Of a DNA stretch of 64,000 nucleotides, positions 27,850 through 36,622 are shown one piece after another. The position numbers were made by a program, and so were the translations under genes. Positions within the stretch are counted from its first letter, which is position 1, and every line of letters starts with the position of its first letter. Under the pieces are notes generated by a model. It saw only the letters and a list, made by a program, of their open reading frames with translations. It was not told where the DNA came from and searched no databases. The stretch lies in assembly GCF_001310225.1 (NCBI RefSeq), contig NZ_CP012898.1:2294001-2358000 (forward strand), read 5' to 3'. The stretch is from Pseudalgibacter alginicilyticus. Its GTDB lineage: Bacteria > Bacteroidota > Bacteroidia > Flavobacteriales > Flavobacteriaceae.

Positions 27850-29268
27850 TTAAATTTTTTCTTGAATATTTTCAAACGGAGGCACGCGTTGGTCCGTTCC
27901 TATCACATCAATATCTCCTAGTTCTTTTTTTATTCTTTCTGCTTCTTTTAGCAATTCTTCTACAATCTCAGGATGTTTTTTAGAGATATCTGTTAGTTCT
28001 CCCATGTCGTGATCCAAATCGAATAATAACGGGCGACCTAAAGCAATCAATCCTCTACACCCAATATTTTTTAAGTTACTTCCGTTAAACGGTTTTTCGT
28101 TTTTGTTTTTAGACCAAAACGGTTGATCTTCTGAAGTTCTTGGTAAATGCAACTTCCATGGTCCTTTTCTAATGGCTTGTAAATTAATTCCATTATAGTA
28201 GTACACATATTTGTGTGGAGAGATTCCTTTTCCTGTTTTTAAAACTGAAGTAATATTTTTTCCATCGATGACTCTATCTTTTGGAGTTTCTGCTCCAGCC
28301 AAAGAAGCTAAGGTTGGCAATAAATCCATAGATGATAAAAACGTATCATTCACTCCTGTTGCAAATTTCCCTTTCCATTTGATAATGGCCGGAATACGAA
28401 AACCACCTTCCATAGTAGTATATTTTCCTCCGTTTAAAGGTCCTGCTGAACCTCCAAAATGACAAATAGCAGGCCCGTTATCTGATAAGAAAATAACAAT
28501 GGTATTTTCATCTAATTTTTTATCAGCAAGTGCTTGGGTTAATCTACCAACATGATAATCCAACTCCTGAACATAATCTCCGTACAAACTCCCTTTTGAA
28601 GTTCCAATAAAGTCTTTACTAGGCTTAATGGGAGAATGTACCGAATGATAAGCTAAATACAGAAAAAATGGATTTTCTTTATTTTCTTCCATATATTCGA
28701 TGGCCTTATTGGTATAATCCCCTATTAAAGTTTCAAAAGCTACATTTTCTTTTACAACTTTTCCGTTATGGTACACATCGTCTAAATCTGGGTGACTCGT
28801 ATTCCAGTTGGATTGCAAACCGTAATGCTGCTGAAATCCGTGGTCTGTAGGTTGGTGACCTTTATTGAATCCCAAGTGCCATTTTCCTATGGCCATTGTA
28901 GCATAATCTTCTTTTAAAAGCATATCGGCAATGGTAATTTCATCTGGGTCTAAACCATAATCTTTATGTTTCTCTATTTTTCCTTGAGCCACAGGAAATC
29001 CGTTTCTCATAGGATAACGACCTGTAAGCAATGCTGCTCGTGATGGGCTACAAACCGATGATGCTACCTGAAAATCGGTAAACCGCAATCCTTCATTAGC
29101 CAACTGATCAATATTGGGTGTTTTTACATCTTGTGCTCCATAACAACTTAAATCTCCATACCCTAAATCATCAGCAAACAAAATGATGATGTTTGGTTTT
29201 TCTTGTGCATGCATTTTTAATACAGCAGAAAAACAAATTAGTATACTTAATTTTATAAAAATCTTCAT
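27850..29268 (-). CDS. Family S1 sulfatase (C-S-P-S-R active site)
   Basis: This 472-residue exported sulfatase has a signal to about MHAQ (22), metal pair in FADDLGYGD, Cys73 in CSPSR, GKWHLGFNKGH, SVHSPIKP and LSDNGPAI. It is most like the sulfatase at 30806-32254, two genes upstream, sharing VIDG, a KGxWKLHL block near the C-terminus and the YGDYVQELDYHVGR/YGDVIEEIDYNVGR block. It is the first of four consecutive sulfatases and follows the sialate-O-acetylesterase-like gene by 17 bp, so deacetylation and desulfation may be linked. Confidence 0.96.
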   Translation of the reverse strand: MKIFIKLSILICFSAVLKMHAQEKPNIIILFADDLGYGDLSCYGAQDVKTPNIDQLANEGLRFTDFQVASSVCSPSRAALLTGRYPMRNGFPVAQGKIEKHKDYGLDPDEITIADMLLKEDYATMAIGKWHLGFNKGHQPTDHGFQQHYGLQSNWNTSHPDLDDVYHNGKVVKENVAFETLIGDYTNKAIEYMEENKENPFFLYLAYHSVHSPIKPSKDFIGTSKGSLYGDYVQELDYHVGRLTQALADKKLDENTIVIFLSDNGPAICHFGGSAGPLNGGKYTTMEGGFRIPAIIKWKGKFATGVNDTFLSSMDLLPTLASLAGAETPKDRVIDGKNITSVLKTGKGISPHKYVYYYNGINLQAIRKGPWKLHLPRTSEDQPFWSKNKNEKPFNGSNLKNIGCRGLIALGRPLLFDLDHDMGELTDISKKHPEIVEELLKEAERIKKELGDIDVIGTDQRVPPFENIQEKI

Positions 29269-29285
29269 TTTCTATTTGTTTAAAA

Positions 29286-30806
29286 TTATTCTTCCCAATT
29301 ATCTGTTCTAAACGGATACGCTGGCAATTCACTACTATTTACCAAATTCACTGTTGGTTTTCCTGCAAAAGCATACCGTATGTATTTAGGATTTTTAACC
29401 TCCAAAGAACTTAACACTACTATTTCATCTTGAATTTTAGCGTTGGCTTTTACCCAATTTTGAGTATCATCAGCAATCCAAAATCCTGTTGGTACTTTTC
29501 CATCAATAGTTTTTAAGCCTTCTGCATGATTAAAATGAACAATCAATTCACCATCTTTTACCTCTACATTTTTTAACGTTGGCCCTACGGCTTCTCCTTT
29601 TAACTTCAATGTTTTTTTGGCTGCAAGCAAAGCAGTTCTTTGTCCAATGGGTAATTTGTCTGTAGGATGAATATTTTTAACATCACCTAAATCAATTGTA
29701 TTTACTACTGAAACATTAGGAAGTTCCATAGCAGATAATTGAGACTCACGCATCCATGCCCAAGATTCTTCTGTAGGACTTTCAATATCTATGTTTTGTT
29801 TTTTTTGAGTTCCTTTTCCATAACCTGGTAGCATCACTACCATAAAATGCATATCATTATCATTCCAACGTTTACGATACGTTTCTATCCATTTTTTTAA
29901 AACTTCATCATAATCTTTCATTCCACTTACTCTGTGGAACCAATTTTCTCCATCAACATCTGGAAAACCTGCTATGTAACGTGTATTTCTTTCTCCTTGA
30001 TACCAAACCAAACCTCTACATGCAAAAGGAATTAACGGATGCATCATAGCATTGTAAATAATGTTAGAATTACGTCTTAAAAAAATATTTTCCTGATTTG
30101 TCCAATTAGGTTTGTTGATGAGTTGTTGAATTCTAGCAACTCTTTCCTTATCAGCATCAAACTCTTTCATGATGGTATTAAAAATAGGCAGCTCTTTAGT
30201 CATAGCTCTAGGCATCCAAGCTTCTATAGATGAACTTCCCCAAGAGGCTTGAATAATCCCCACAGGAACATCTCCTAAATTATTTAAAAAATAAGCAAAA
30301 GAAAAAGCCACTGCACTTTTAGGTTGTGTTATTTTCCATTTACCTGGAGCATCTTTTTGTTCTTTAAGTGCTACTTTATTTTCTACATAAAAACTGCGAA
30401 TATTGCTAGCTAAAGGAACCAATCCTCTAACTTCTGCAGAAGAATTATAGCTCATTACCATGTTAGATTGTCCGGCACAAATCCAAACTTCCCCCACTAG
30501 AACATCTTTAATAACTAGTTTTTCATTTCCTTCAACAATCATCTCTTTTCCCTTAAAAGACGTTTCTAAGGGATCTAAATAAAGTATCCAATCTCCATTA
30601 GCATCTGATTTTGTGCTTTTTGATTGTCCATTAAATGTAACTGTAATTTTTTCTTTAGGAGTACTGGTTCCCCAAACTGGCACCTTTTTTTCTCTTTGCA
30701 ATACCATGTAATCTCCAAAAACACTGGCTACTTTTAAAGATTGAGCATTTGTTTTAAGACTGATGATACTGAAAATTACAACCGTTATTATTTTAGCTAT
30801 TTTCAT
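29286..30806 (-). CDS. Sialate O-acetylesterase-like SGNH carbohydrate esterase
   Basis: The 506-residue exported protein (signal to about TNAQ, 22) should remove acetyl groups from polysaccharide. An N-terminal beta-domain (DYMVLQREKKVPVWG, then ITVTFNGQ) precedes the esterase core, as in the SASA/9-O-acetylesterase family. Ser114 in WICAGQSNM is the nucleophile; LVWYQGERN and a late DLGDVKNIHPTDKLPIGQR segment (His about 372) complete the catalytic motifs. The only acetylesterase of this class here, it overlaps the upstream sulfatase by 1 bp (TAATG) and lies 17 bp before the next. Members often act on sugars other than sialic acid, so an acetylated algal glycan is the likely substrate. Confidence 0.9.
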   Translation of the reverse strand: MKIAKIITVVIFSIISLKTNAQSLKVASVFGDYMVLQREKKVPVWGTSTPKEKITVTFNGQSKSTKSDANGDWILYLDPLETSFKGKEMIVEGNEKLVIKDVLVGEVWICAGQSNMVMSYNSSAEVRGLVPLASNIRSFYVENKVALKEQKDAPGKWKITQPKSAVAFSFAYFLNNLGDVPVGIIQASWGSSSIEAWMPRAMTKELPIFNTIMKEFDADKERVARIQQLINKPNWTNQENIFLRRNSNIIYNAMMHPLIPFACRGLVWYQGERNTRYIAGFPDVDGENWFHRVSGMKDYDEVLKKWIETYRKRWNDNDMHFMVVMLPGYGKGTQKKQNIDIESPTEESWAWMRESQLSAMELPNVSVVNTIDLGDVKNIHPTDKLPIGQRTALLAAKKTLKLKGEAVGPTLKNVEVKDGELIVHFNHAEGLKTIDGKVPTGFWIADDTQNWVKANAKIQDEIVVLSSLEVKNPKYIRYAFAGKPTVNLVNSSELPAYPFRTDNWEE

Positions 30807-32254
30807 TATTTTTTATCAATAGGAATTAGGTTATTTGGTGTGTGATAGGGTTCATTTCCAACGGGTCTTGCATTTTCTCCACGTTTATTTATATCTCCAA
30901 TGTCTTGTTTTGCCCAATCTAACAACTTAAGTAATGCTGCAACCACTTTAGGATTTTCATCAGCAACATCGGTAGTTTCAGCAATATCTGTTTCTAAATT
31001 GTAAAGTATGGGTTTGGTAAATAATTCTCTATCTTTTGGAGCACTATGAATTGGCCATTTTCTAGAAACTATAGATTTTGTATAAGATCCATGAGCTAAG
31101 TGTAACTTCCATTTCCCTTTTCTAACAGCACGTAAAATATGATGTTGGTAGTAAAAAAATGGTCTATCCAATTCCGTTGATGTTCCATGAATAATTTCTG
31201 AAACATCTACTCCATCAATCACTCTATCTTTTGGAACTGTTGCTCCAGCAATTTTTGCAATGGTTGGTAACAAATCTATAGTGGCTACTATATTTTCTGA
31301 CGTTTTTCCGGCTGGTACTTTTCCTGGCGCACGTATAATAGCAGGAACTCTAAATCCGCCTTCCCAAGCCGATGTTTTTGCTCCTCTTAAAGGTTCTGCA
31401 TGTCCTCCATGATCCTTCTTAATCCACCAAGGTCCATTATCACTAGTAAAGATTACGTAAGTGTTTTCATCTAATCCTGTTTGTTTTAGGTAATCTAAAA
31501 TCCTCCCAACATTATAATCTATTTCTTCAATAACATCACCGTACAAACCACCTTCTGATTTTCCTCTGAACGCTTCAGAAACTGCTAATTTGGTATGTGG
31601 CATGGTATGCGCTAAATATAGAAAAAATGGTTGTTCCTTGTTTTTATCAATAAAATGAATAGCCTCGTTGGTATACCTTTTTGTTAATGTAGACATGTCT
31701 GCATTCTTTTCTACCAATTTTTTATTTCTAATTAAATGCACCCTCGCATCATTGCTTCCTGGCGTAAAAAAAGATTCATCAAAACCCTGATACATCGGTA
31801 ATAAATCTGGATTAAATAATTCAGGATTATGTCCTGCCAAATCCCATTTCCCAATCATACCTGTTTTGTAACCTACAGGTTTTAACACCTCAGCAATGGT
31901 AACTTCACTTAATGCCAATTTAGGATGTGGGTTATCTCCATTGTCATTACGTGCATTTCTCATAGGATACGAACCTGTCATTAATGCAGCTCTTGAGGGT
32001 CCACATACGGTTTGTGCGTAAAAGTTTGTAAACTTCATTCCCTCAGATGCCATTTTATCTATATGAGGGGTTTTGATATTTGAAGACCCAAAACAACCCA
32101 AATCTTGATATCCTTGATCATCGGTAAAAATGATTATAAAGTTGGGCTTGCTGTTGTCTGTTTTTAGAGCAAGCGAACATGCACACACCAAAAAATAACA
32201 TACTAAGGTTATAACTAACTTCTTAATTTTATTGATTAATAACATTATTTCCAA
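30806..32254 (-). CDS. Family S1 sulfatase (C-G-P-S-R active site)
   Basis: This 482-residue sulfatase may start at M1 or M4 (MLLINKIKK); the signal ends in a Cys-rich stretch (FLVCACS) that could be a poor lipobox. FTDDQGYQDLGCFG gives the metal ligands, Cys84 in CGPSR is the formylglycine site, then GKWDLAGHN, where GKWH is usual: the His after GKW is Asp. MPHTKLA and FTSDNGPWW follow. The GKW-D substitution is unusual among the sulfatases here. Its stop overlaps the next start by 1 bp. Its closest relative is at 27850. Confidence 0.95.
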   Translation of the reverse strand: MEIMLLINKIKKLVITLVCYFLVCACSLALKTDNSKPNFIIIFTDDQGYQDLGCFGSSNIKTPHIDKMASEGMKFTNFYAQTVCGPSRAALMTGSYPMRNARNDNGDNPHPKLALSEVTIAEVLKPVGYKTGMIGKWDLAGHNPELFNPDLLPMYQGFDESFFTPGSNDARVHLIRNKKLVEKNADMSTLTKRYTNEAIHFIDKNKEQPFFLYLAHTMPHTKLAVSEAFRGKSEGGLYGDVIEEIDYNVGRILDYLKQTGLDENTYVIFTSDNGPWWIKKDHGGHAEPLRGAKTSAWEGGFRVPAIIRAPGKVPAGKTSENIVATIDLLPTIAKIAGATVPKDRVIDGVDVSEIIHGTSTELDRPFFYYQHHILRAVRKGKWKLHLAHGSYTKSIVSRKWPIHSAPKDRELFTKPILYNLETDIAETTDVADENPKVVAALLKLLDWAKQDIGDINKRGENARPVGNEPYHTPNNLIPIDKK

Positions 32255-32326
32255 CTTTTGTTACTTTATTAAAACTTCAAACAAATCAGCATGCTCACTT
32301 TACCTCGACACTCTGTTAGTTTTAAA

Positions 32327-32352
32327 ATGTCACCTTTTTATTTATGTGACAT
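32327..32352 (-). terminator. Hairpin at the end of the second GH117-like gene
   Basis: ATGTCAC (32327-32333) pairs with GTGACAT (32346-32352), a 7-bp stem spanning the GH117-like stop codon, followed on the minus strand by TTTAAAAC. It precedes an 83-bp gap, one of the longer gaps in the run, so it may attenuate transcription into the downstream sulfatase. Confidence 0.35.
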
Positions 32353-33393
32353 ATTATTAATTTCAAATCTAAACAAGTGGGCTTCGCCATTACTCTGTCT
32401 CATACAAATCCCCCATCCAGGAATACTATTCCCTATATTTCCATTTTCCAAATGAGGCCTATATAAACCAGGTGCCATTGGAATAGTAGTTAACTCTTCT
32501 GCAATAGGACTAAAATTTAAACCGTCTTTTGCCCAGTGAATGGATTTACTTAAAGATGCTAAAGAGGCTACTCCTCCATTTTGATTCCAAATCAACACTT
32601 CATGCCCTTTTTCTATTAAAGGATGATCGTATTTTTTAAAAGGTCCTTCTGGGTTCTCTGACATAGCTACACCCATTTGTGTATGTCTAGCACCTTTTGT
32701 ACCGTGTTCTATACATCTGCCTTTATAATATAACCAGATTTTTCCATCTTTCACTAATAAACTTGCATCATCAACTCGGTAACTATCAAAATCTGAAGAT
32801 ACCTCACTGTGAGCTATCACAGGTTTATTGGAAACCCGTTTAAATGGTCCATCAGGACTATCTGCCACTGCTACACCAATGCCCGTAAAATCGGTAGTGC
32901 TATTACCTTCAAATTTCTTTTCTAAATTTCCAGGTGTAGGCTGTACTCCTGTATAATACAAATAATACTTACCATTATAAGCTAAAATATTTGGCGTAAA
33001 AACAGAATGATTATCAAAATCTCCTTCAGCACCCAAACCTAGTGCCATACCCTGCTCTTGCCATGTGTGTCCTTCATCTTCCGAAATAGCATACCAAATG
33101 GTTCCCCAATATCCAGACCTAATTGGCTTATCCATTCGTGTGTACCACACATAATATTTGTTTCCTACTTTAATAATATCGCTAGGATCCCTTCTGTTAT
33201 AGATTGAATCTTTTCCTATTCCTGTAACTTCGGAATACGAGAAGCTTACCATCTCTCCCTTACTTTCGTTAGTTGAAACCTCTTGTACCGTTTTCGCTTT
33301 CTTGGAATGGTTATTGCCACAAGCTGTAAAAAGCGTTAAGACTATTAAAACAACCGACATGTAAGCGCACCCTTTTTTAAAATTGATTTTCAT
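32338..33393 (-). CDS. GH117-like five-bladed beta-propeller glycosidase, lipoprotein
   Basis: The 351-residue product has a lipobox FTAC (Cys25) and a polar linker before the propeller. NRRDPSDIIKV carries Asp69 (base position in GH117), SVFTPNILA is the next blade motif, VDDASLL carries Asp209, and His264 in KGHEVLIWN fits the catalytic acid. It is a paralogue of the protein at 19793-20776 but is membrane-anchored and has extra loops (QPTPGNLEKKFEG). It follows a GH116 gene by 7 bp. The GH117 reference activity is exo-cleavage of 3,6-anhydro-L-galactose; given no agarase here, an unusual L-sugar or fucose end is a reasonable alternative. Confidence 0.8.
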   Translation of the reverse strand: MKINFKKGCAYMSVVLIVLTLFTACGNNHSKKAKTVQEVSTNESKGEMVSFSYSEVTGIGKDSIYNRRDPSDIIKVGNKYYVWYTRMDKPIRSGYWGTIWYAISEDEGHTWQEQGMALGLGAEGDFDNHSVFTPNILAYNGKYYLYYTGVQPTPGNLEKKFEGNSTTDFTGIGVAVADSPDGPFKRVSNKPVIAHSEVSSDFDSYRVDDASLLVKDGKIWLYYKGRCIEHGTKGARHTQMGVAMSENPEGPFKKYDHPLIEKGHEVLIWNQNGGVASLASLSKSIHWAKDGLNFSPIAEELTTIPMAPGLYRPHLENGNIGNSIPGWGICMRQSNGEAHLFRFEINNMSHK

Positions 33394-33400
33394 TTTTCTA

Positions 33401-35980
33401 TTATATTTTAATATTGATTAATTCTCCCGATTTTATCGTTTTGCCCTTTATTTTTTGTGTTCCAACTCCAGTTAAAGTGAAATGTTCTAATTCCAACTCT
33501 CCCGAAAGCACCTTTAATTCAGCAACTTTATTTCCTACACTAATGGTACCATAGCTAAAGCCGTTACTCCAAAAATAAGTTCCAGGTTTTGAGGTAAAAG
33601 TCATCGATTTCTCAACCGCTGAATATTGGAACTCAGTAATTGCTAAAATACCCGCCCATGCCATCATACTTCTGGCATAATGATGACCAGCTTCAGCTTC
33701 ATTAAACGGACTTCTTTTTTTGCCATCATAACGATCTCGAATATTTCGAATACACAACAAACCATCATCAGTTAAGCCTTCTTGCAACATTCCTACGGCT
33801 GCTGTATACTCAAAACCTGTCATCACCTCTGTAAAATATGGAAATGGTTTTTCGGGACGCTCTCCAGGATAGGCTGCCATTAATAATGCAGATTCATCAC
33901 CTAAAGCATAGGATCGATGAAAATTGGCATGCGAAACCATATTCTCTACATAATTATATTTCATTATCGATTCTAATGTTTTCTTGATATTTTCCTTGTT
34001 AGCTAAATAGCCCAAACCTACAATATGTGAAAACACTTGTCCAACCAACTGATCAACCAACACTCCTTTACCCAACTGAAAATCAGGCGACGTAAAATCA
34101 ATTGCATTTTTAACGTCTGCTGCACCAATGAGTGATTCAGCAACGTTATCTTCTGACATTGGTGGTTGAATGTGATGTTCGTAATATTCTCCGTTGAACA
34201 AATTTTCATCCATCCATTTTGAACCTTCTTCAAACAAATTAAGGCAAGTTTTTGCAAACTTTTTCTCTCCTAAATAATTCGCCATTTCCGCTGAAGCTTT
34301 TAAAGCTCCCAAATACCAAAATCCCATTTGAGGATTTGGACCAAAATACTCCACATCCATAGTGTTATGTTGTGAACCTTCCATAACACCATTCTTATCA
34401 GCATCCCACCCCCCTGGAATCCAACAAAATTCCAATGCTTTTTTAACCTTTGGCCAATGTGCTTTTAAAAAGGCATCGTCTCCAGACAATTGCCAATCTC
34501 GATAAAACTTCATAATACTTCCCATTTGCCCATCAGCAGCAGCTTTTCCCCATTTTTGACCTTCCTCTAAAGGCAAATACACTCTAAAGCTCATCAACCC
34601 TTCATCGTCAGTAGCATAACCAAATTCTACATCACGCATGGTTTTTGCTAATTCACCAAACATAAAGGCCGTAGACTGTTCATAATTCCAAACATGCGTA
34701 CATGAACCAAAACAAGAACCATAGGTATCAAAAAGTCCCTCCCAACCTAATAAATGTCCGCTTTTAATTCTAAAAGCCAATTGTGTGCGTAAGTGTGCCA
34801 AATTGAACAGGGCTGATTCTTTAACTTCACTAGGGAAATCACTTTCAATTAATGCACTAACAAAAGTTTGGGTTTCAGTCTCCAATTCTTTTAACCGTGG
34901 TAAGGTTTTAGAAATCACATCCCAAGAATCAGAGTATTTTGTAGTATAATAATTTCCTACCGTAGTTTTAATTAACTTTTGAAACCCTGGTTTATCCCAT
35001 GTTTGCCGATTAGGAAAATGCCAACTAATTAAAAATCGAAAGTTTTTTTCCTCTCCAGGTTTTAAAATATTTTTTACAGCTATAGAGCCAATTGGTGCAT
35101 TAGCATTCTTATTTTCTCTCTTTTCTAGTATCCCATCATTACTAAAGTCATCCCAAAAGTCCAATCGTTTTTTATCCCATCGACTTTTCATTTCTTGCCA
35201 TGACGTACGGTAGCTTGTCTCACCGTCATTTAATGATACAAAACTCATAGTACCCCATTGTTCACTTTGGGAATCAACCCCTTCTGTTGTATAATGAATC
35301 CCCTTCACACCTTGTGATTCACGAATGGTATTCATATTTTTTATGGTTTGTCCTCGTGTACCATCAAAACCTATAAAATTTTGAATACTTCCTGCTATAG
35401 AAATGGTAATTTCCTTATCACTTATATTTTTTACCTTATAATTTAAAATAGTTATAGGAATACTACTATCATCTACATTTCCCGGAATCAAGGGGTTATA
35501 AGCTTCTACAACAACTTCAACAGGTAAATCATCATCACTTAAAAATACTTGACCAAAAGGATAAGCCGTTTTAAAAGAAGCTTTACCAAAACGAGGCAAG
35601 CCGTGTTGATTTGAAGTAGCCCCCCACGGGCCTTCATACGTAGATTCATCTGGGGGGCCTTCTAATAATCTTGTTTCTTTTTGTCCTTCTCCATCCTCAA
35701 CATAAATAGCAAAAAAAGGTCCTTTTTCCTTTACAGGCCCTCTATTTTCTATAGTTGGATTAAAGCCTTTGGCTGGACGATTCATAATTTCCCAATCTTC
35801 CAATGAGCCTCGTCCTGTAAGCGAAATAGTCCCCGTACCAATACCTCCAATTGGCATTTTTATTTTTTGAATATGAGCTTGATCGTACGTTTTTAATACT
35901 GGCCAGTCTGTGCTTTTCGATTGTGCAGATAACAGGCATGATATCATTAAGAAAACAGCACTTATCTTGTATATTTTCAT
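33401..35980 (-). CDS. GH116 glycosidase (first of three copies)
   Basis: This 859-residue exported enzyme (signal to about SAQ) has the GH116 layout: an N-terminal beta-domain opening with MPIGGIGTGTISLTGRG and DWEIMNRPAKGFNP, and a C-terminal helical barrel (DUF608 type). Glu414 in GWEGL is the likely nucleophile and Asp542 in HNTMDVEYFG the acid/base; the 128-residue spacing agrees with that of the archaeal enzyme SSO1353 as I recall it. AADGQMGSIMKFYRDW is the conserved core. Family activities are beta-glucosidase, beta-xylosidase and related exo-cleavages. It lies 5 bp after an SGNH esterase and 7 bp before a GH117-like gene. The exact sugar removed is unknown. Confidence 0.92.
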   Translation of the reverse strand: MKIYKISAVFLMISCLLSAQSKSTDWPVLKTYDQAHIQKIKMPIGGIGTGTISLTGRGSLEDWEIMNRPAKGFNPTIENRGPVKEKGPFFAIYVEDGEGQKETRLLEGPPDESTYEGPWGATSNQHGLPRFGKASFKTAYPFGQVFLSDDDLPVEVVVEAYNPLIPGNVDDSSIPITILNYKVKNISDKEITISIAGSIQNFIGFDGTRGQTIKNMNTIRESQGVKGIHYTTEGVDSQSEQWGTMSFVSLNDGETSYRTSWQEMKSRWDKKRLDFWDDFSNDGILEKRENKNANAPIGSIAVKNILKPGEEKNFRFLISWHFPNRQTWDKPGFQKLIKTTVGNYYTTKYSDSWDVISKTLPRLKELETETQTFVSALIESDFPSEVKESALFNLAHLRTQLAFRIKSGHLLGWEGLFDTYGSCFGSCTHVWNYEQSTAFMFGELAKTMRDVEFGYATDDEGLMSFRVYLPLEEGQKWGKAAADGQMGSIMKFYRDWQLSGDDAFLKAHWPKVKKALEFCWIPGGWDADKNGVMEGSQHNTMDVEYFGPNPQMGFWYLGALKASAEMANYLGEKKFAKTCLNLFEEGSKWMDENLFNGEYYEHHIQPPMSEDNVAESLIGAADVKNAIDFTSPDFQLGKGVLVDQLVGQVFSHIVGLGYLANKENIKKTLESIMKYNYVENMVSHANFHRSYALGDESALLMAAYPGERPEKPFPYFTEVMTGFEYTAAVGMLQEGLTDDGLLCIRNIRDRYDGKKRSPFNEAEAGHHYARSMMAWAGILAITEFQYSAVEKSMTFTSKPGTYFWSNGFSYGTISVGNKVAELKVLSGELELEHFTLTGVGTQKIKGKTIKSGELINIKI

Positions 35981-35985
35981 TATTG

Positions 35986-36621
35986 TTAGTTTAATTCTTT
36001 TGTTATTATTTCAGCCATTAAAGCCGCACCTTCTTCTGCTGGGTGTACACCATCAGGCACTAAGTTTCCTTTACCTAAAAAAGACTCGTACAAATTAATT
36101 ATTGGTAAATTATTTTCTCTTGCTAAAGATTTTATAATTGGTATCACCTCATGTTTTACCACATCGCCATCAATTGAAAACTGACTGTGTTCAAACACCG
36201 GTACAGGTAAGCATAAATAAATTTTGGGCTTTGGTGTGATGGTTTGAAAAGTGTCAATTAAACTCTGATAATTTTCTTTAAACCCAGTGGCATTCCAGTT
36301 TTTTGGTTTGGAGTCATTGGTTCCCAATTTTATAGTGATAATATCTGGTTGAACAGCAAAAACATTTGAAAATTCTTTACAATTCCAATAAGGTAAATTA
36401 CTTTTTTTTAAGGCTGTAGCACCGCTTCTCCCCAAATTAACCACTACATAATCTGCTCCTAACAGATTGTCAATAACTTTAGGATATGCGGTTGCACTTT
36501 CCTTTTTATGTCTGGCTCCTGCGGTAATACTATCGCCTACACATGCCATTACGGTTGGTTTCGACGTACATGAACTTAAAAATAAAACGACTATAGCAAA
36601 ACCAGATAGTGTATTTCTCAT
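35986..36621 (-). CDS. SGNH/GDSL hydrolase lipoprotein, probable acetylesterase
   Basis: Start chosen at the ATG at 36621 (MRNTLSG), 1 bp after the sulfatase stop and giving a good lipobox LSSC (Cys18 in this frame); an upstream ATG at 36654 would overlap by 32 bp. The 211-residue product carries the SGNH blocks: VGDSIT (nucleophile Ser), NLGRSGAT, KLGTNDS and PDGVHP with Asp and His of the triad. Such small esterases in polysaccharide loci generally remove acetyl groups. It sits between a sulfatase and a GH116 gene, the same partners as the second SGNH gene at 49715, though the two are not close in sequence. Confidence 0.9.
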   Translation of the reverse strand: MRNTLSGFAIVVLFLSSCTSKPTVMACVGDSITAGARHKKESATAYPKVIDNLLGADYVVVNLGRSGATALKKSNLPYWNCKEFSNVFAVQPDIITIKLGTNDSKPKNWNATGFKENYQSLIDTFQTITPKPKIYLCLPVPVFEHSQFSIDGDVVKHEVIPIIKSLARENNLPIINLYESFLGKGNLVPDGVHPAEEGAALMAEIITKELN

Positions 36622-36622
36622 A

